From: Sulfurovaceae bacterium
GTDB lineage: Bacteria > Campylobacterota > Campylobacteria > Campylobacterales > Sulfurovaceae
Length of the DNA: 64,000 nt
Assembly (NCBI GenBank): GCA_028715055.1
Contig: JAQTLE010000002.1
Coordinates: forward strand, 62,001-126,000
Direction: 5' to 3'
Within the stretch, counting starts at the first letter, position 1. Each line of letters opens with the position of its first letter. The notes beneath the pieces are model-generated. The model did not search any database, was not told the DNA's origin, and saw nothing but the letters and a program-made list of their open reading frames with translations. Position numbers and translations under genes: made by a program. Positions 61,915 through 64,000 of the stretch are shown here, one piece after another.

Positions 61915-62235
61915 ATGAAAAAACTTATTACTGTTGCAGCTGCTGCATTGCTTGGATTGACTATGGTTTCTACTACAGCTTCGGCTGATGTAGCAAAAGG
62001 TCAAAAAATATTTGCTAAAAATCTTAAAGCTCCATGCGGTATGACCGGTGCTAAATTCGCTGCTAAACATACTCAAGACCAATGGGAAGCCATTAAAGAT
62101 GGTGGTAAATTTGGTGCTGAATTGAAAAAAATCTGCCCTAAAGCTTCTGCTGTTTATAAAGATGCATGGACAAATGATCTTTATGATTTCTCTTATGAAT
62201 ATGCTTCAGATTCAGGAAACGTACCAAGCTGCTAA
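61915..62235 (+). CDS. Exported cytochrome-c-like protein lacking a CxxCH haem motif
   Basis: RBS aaagga; signal peptide MKKLITVAAAALLGLTMVSTTASA; GQKIFAKNLKAPCGMTGAKFAAKHT. Internal Met favoured over the ORF-track start at 61873. Confidence 0.75.
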   Translation: MKKLITVAAAALLGLTMVSTTASADVAKGQKIFAKNLKAPCGMTGAKFAAKHTQDQWEAIKDGGKFGAELKKICPKASAVYKDAWTNDLYDFSYEYASDSGNVPSC

Positions 62236-62241
62236 TTTATT

Positions 62242-62277
62242 GCAGAATACCAATATCGGTATTCTGCTGGCATTTTT
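62242..62277 (+). terminator. Strong intrinsic terminator
   Basis: Perfect 10-bp stem GCAGAATACC-AATATC-GGTATTCTGC followed by TGGCATTTTTT. Confidence 0.85.
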
Positions 62278-62309
62278 TGGTAAAATTGAAAGGTTAATTA
62301 AGGTATTTA

Positions 62310-62615
62310 ATGAAAAAAATAATTTTTATATCTATGTTATCAGCTTTTACTTCTATTTTAATGGCGAACGGTGCATCGATATATGCAAGTAAATGTGCTA
62401 GTTGTCATGGTGCTCATGGCGAAAAATCTGCATTAGAAAAATCCAAAGTAATAGCAGGTGAAGATGAAGGTACATTGATTAAAAAAATTCAAGGTTATAA
62501 GTGTGGTATACTCAATCAATATGGAATGGGTGGCGCTATGAAAAACATGGTCAAAGGTCTTGATGATTCATCAATAAAAGAAATTGCAAATTATATTTCC
62601 AAACTTAAACAATAA
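62310..62615 (+). CDS. Small c-type cytochrome (c553-like)
   Basis: Signal peptide; YASKCASCHGAHGE; distal Met region YGMGGAMKNM; ANYISKLK. Confidence 0.92.
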   Translation: MKKIIFISMLSAFTSILMANGASIYASKCASCHGAHGEKSALEKSKVIAGEDEGTLIKKIQGYKCGILNQYGMGGAMKNMVKGLDDSSIKEIANYISKLKQ

Positions 62616-62915
62616 ATGTTTTTGTTAAATTAGTTTAGCATTTTCTACTTTTATTTTTATTATTATCTATGTTTCACTATAGGTTTATTACTATTTTCTA
62701 ACAAAAATATTTGATTTTAAAACCAGCATAGCTTAATGGGTCGATAGACTATTTTAGCTCCTTCTCAAATCAAAGTCATCGTAACATTCCAATGTATATT
62801 CTGTTTATGAAATATTAAATCATACAAAATATTTTTATACAGCCCGATAGTCTATCATCATTTCTTTAAGTCATTTTTGATATAGTCCATTATCATTTCT
62901 AAGGTAACATTATTT

Positions 62916-64000
62916 ATGTCTGAACCAAAATTTACACATCTCCATTTACATACCGAATATTCATTGCTTGATGGCGCAAATAAGATAAAAGCGTTAGCAA
63001 AAACTATAAAAAATCTTGGCATGAATGCTGTTGCTATGACTGATCATGGGAATATGTTCGGTGCTATCGATTTTTATACTACAATGAAAAAAGAAGGTAT
63101 CAAGCCAATAATAGGAATGGAGTGCTATTTACACAACCAAGATAGCATTGATGATAAGAGCATAAGGCAAAGATTTCATATGTGCCTGTATGCGAAAAAT
63201 GAGATCGGCTATAAAAATCTAATGTATTTGAGCTCTAAAGCATATATGGATGGATTTTATTATTATCCACGTATTAATAAAAAATTACTAAAAGAACATA
63301 GTGAAGGGCTAATATGTTCTAGTGCTTGTTTGCAAGGTGAGATAAATTGGCATCTAAATCAAAACGAAAGAAATGTAAGTTTTGGTGCAAAAGGGTACGA
63401 AGAAGCTAAAAGAATTGCTTTAGAATATAAAGAGATTTTTGGTGAAGATTTTTATCTTGAACTTATGCGTCATGGTATAAGTGATCAGTATCGTATTGAT
63501 GCGCAAATTATTCAAATATCAAAAGAATTGAGCATAAAAATTATTGCTACAAACGATACTCACTACAATAAACAAGAAGATGCAAATGCGCATGAAGCAT
63601 TTATGTGTATTGCTATGAATAAACTCTATGATGACCCAAATAGACTAAGACATTCCGTTCATGAATTCTATATCAAATCACCTAGAGAAATGGCTAATCT
63701 TTTTGCAGATATTCCTGAAGCTATCATCAATACTCAAGAGATAGTAGATAAATGTAATCTTGAAATACAATTGGGCAATCCCACACCGCCAAATTTTAAA
63801 TTTTGTCGAGAGCGCTCATCGATCCATGGCATAGAACTTCCTTTTCCAAATGAAGAATATTCTTTGGAAAACGACAAAATACTATTTGCATTTGAAGCGC
63901 AAAAAGGCTTAGAAAATCGTTTAAAATATATAAATGTTGAGCAACATGAAGTATACAAAAAGCGTTTGGCTGATGAGATAGAGATAATAAATTCGATGAA
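62916..64000 (+). CDS. dnaE: DNA polymerase III alpha subunit (5' part, truncated by window end)
   Basis: Open frame from ATG 62916 to the window edge: MSEPKFTHLHLHTEYSLLDGANKIKALAKTIKNLGMNAVAMTDHGNMFGAIDFY (PHP domain). Not in the supplied ORF track because no stop lies in the window. Confidence 0.96.
   Translation, partial: MSEPKFTHLHLHTEYSLLDGANKIKALAKTIKNLGMNAVAMTDHGNMFGAIDFYTTMKKEGIKPIIGMECYLHNQDSIDDKSIRQRFHMCLYAKNEIGYKNLMYLSSKAYMDGFYYYPRINKKLLKEHSEGLICSSACLQGEINWHLNQNERNVSFGAKGYEEAKRIALEYKEIFGEDFYLELMRHGISDQYRIDAQIIQISKELSIKIIATNDTHYNKQEDANAHEAFMCIAMNKLYDDPNRLRHSVHEFYIKSPREMANLFADIPEAIINTQEIVDKCNLEIQLGNPTPPNFKFCRERSSIHGIELPFPNEEYSLENDKILFAFEAQKGLENRLKYINVEQHEVYKKRLADEIEIINSM

Noticed and set aside
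62721-62790. tRNA-like string GCATAGCTTAATGGGTCGATAGACT upstream of dnaE
   Set aside because: No acceptor stem closure, no T-arm GGTTCGAAT-like motif, no cloverleaf could be drawn.
1-64000. CRISPR arrays, prophage, restriction-modification or toxin-antitoxin modules
   Set aside because: No spaced direct-repeat array and no recognisable cas, phage structural, methyltransferase/endonuclease or TA gene pairs were seen on either strand.

Overview
This 64 kb window looks like core chromosome from an AT-rich Campylobacterota (Epsilonproteobacteria) organism, probably a Sulfurimonas/Sulfurovum-like sulfur oxidiser; the taxon is inferred from protein content and gene order. It is dense with housekeeping genes: jag-mnmE, dut, purL-purH, a Trk/Ktr K+ system, argH, the pheS-pheT-aroA-ispH-rpsA-serA run, efp, uvrA, polA, ccsBA, mscL, surE, greA, argC, metF, serB, uppP, a DEAD-box helicase, pycB/oadA, pckA, an OmpR-type two-component system followed by small cytochromes, and the 5' part of dnaE. 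I saw no rRNA, tRNA, CRISPR array, prophage or intact IS element. The less ordinary parts are: (1) an RND efflux operon whose permease is encoded as two half-size ORFs joined by an ATGA overlap with a good internal RBS; (2) a two-gene exported DUF302-like operon behind a very AT-rich leader with paired direct repeats; (3) a 13-unit, 24-aa repeat protein (DUF4116-like) with a recent 72-bp tandem duplication; (4) a cluster of three different 'GTCATnCC...' hairpin repeats after purH next to an orphan gene; (5) a metal/cysteine-rich small-protein cluster sharing a 25-bp upstream element with ccsBA; (6) a histidine kinase coupled to small c-type cytochromes, including a CxxCH-less homologue; and (7) several precise hairpins or palindromes, two of which contain the stop codons of both convergent genes. 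I did not find a clear new defence or mobile system. All family assignments were made by eye without database searches.
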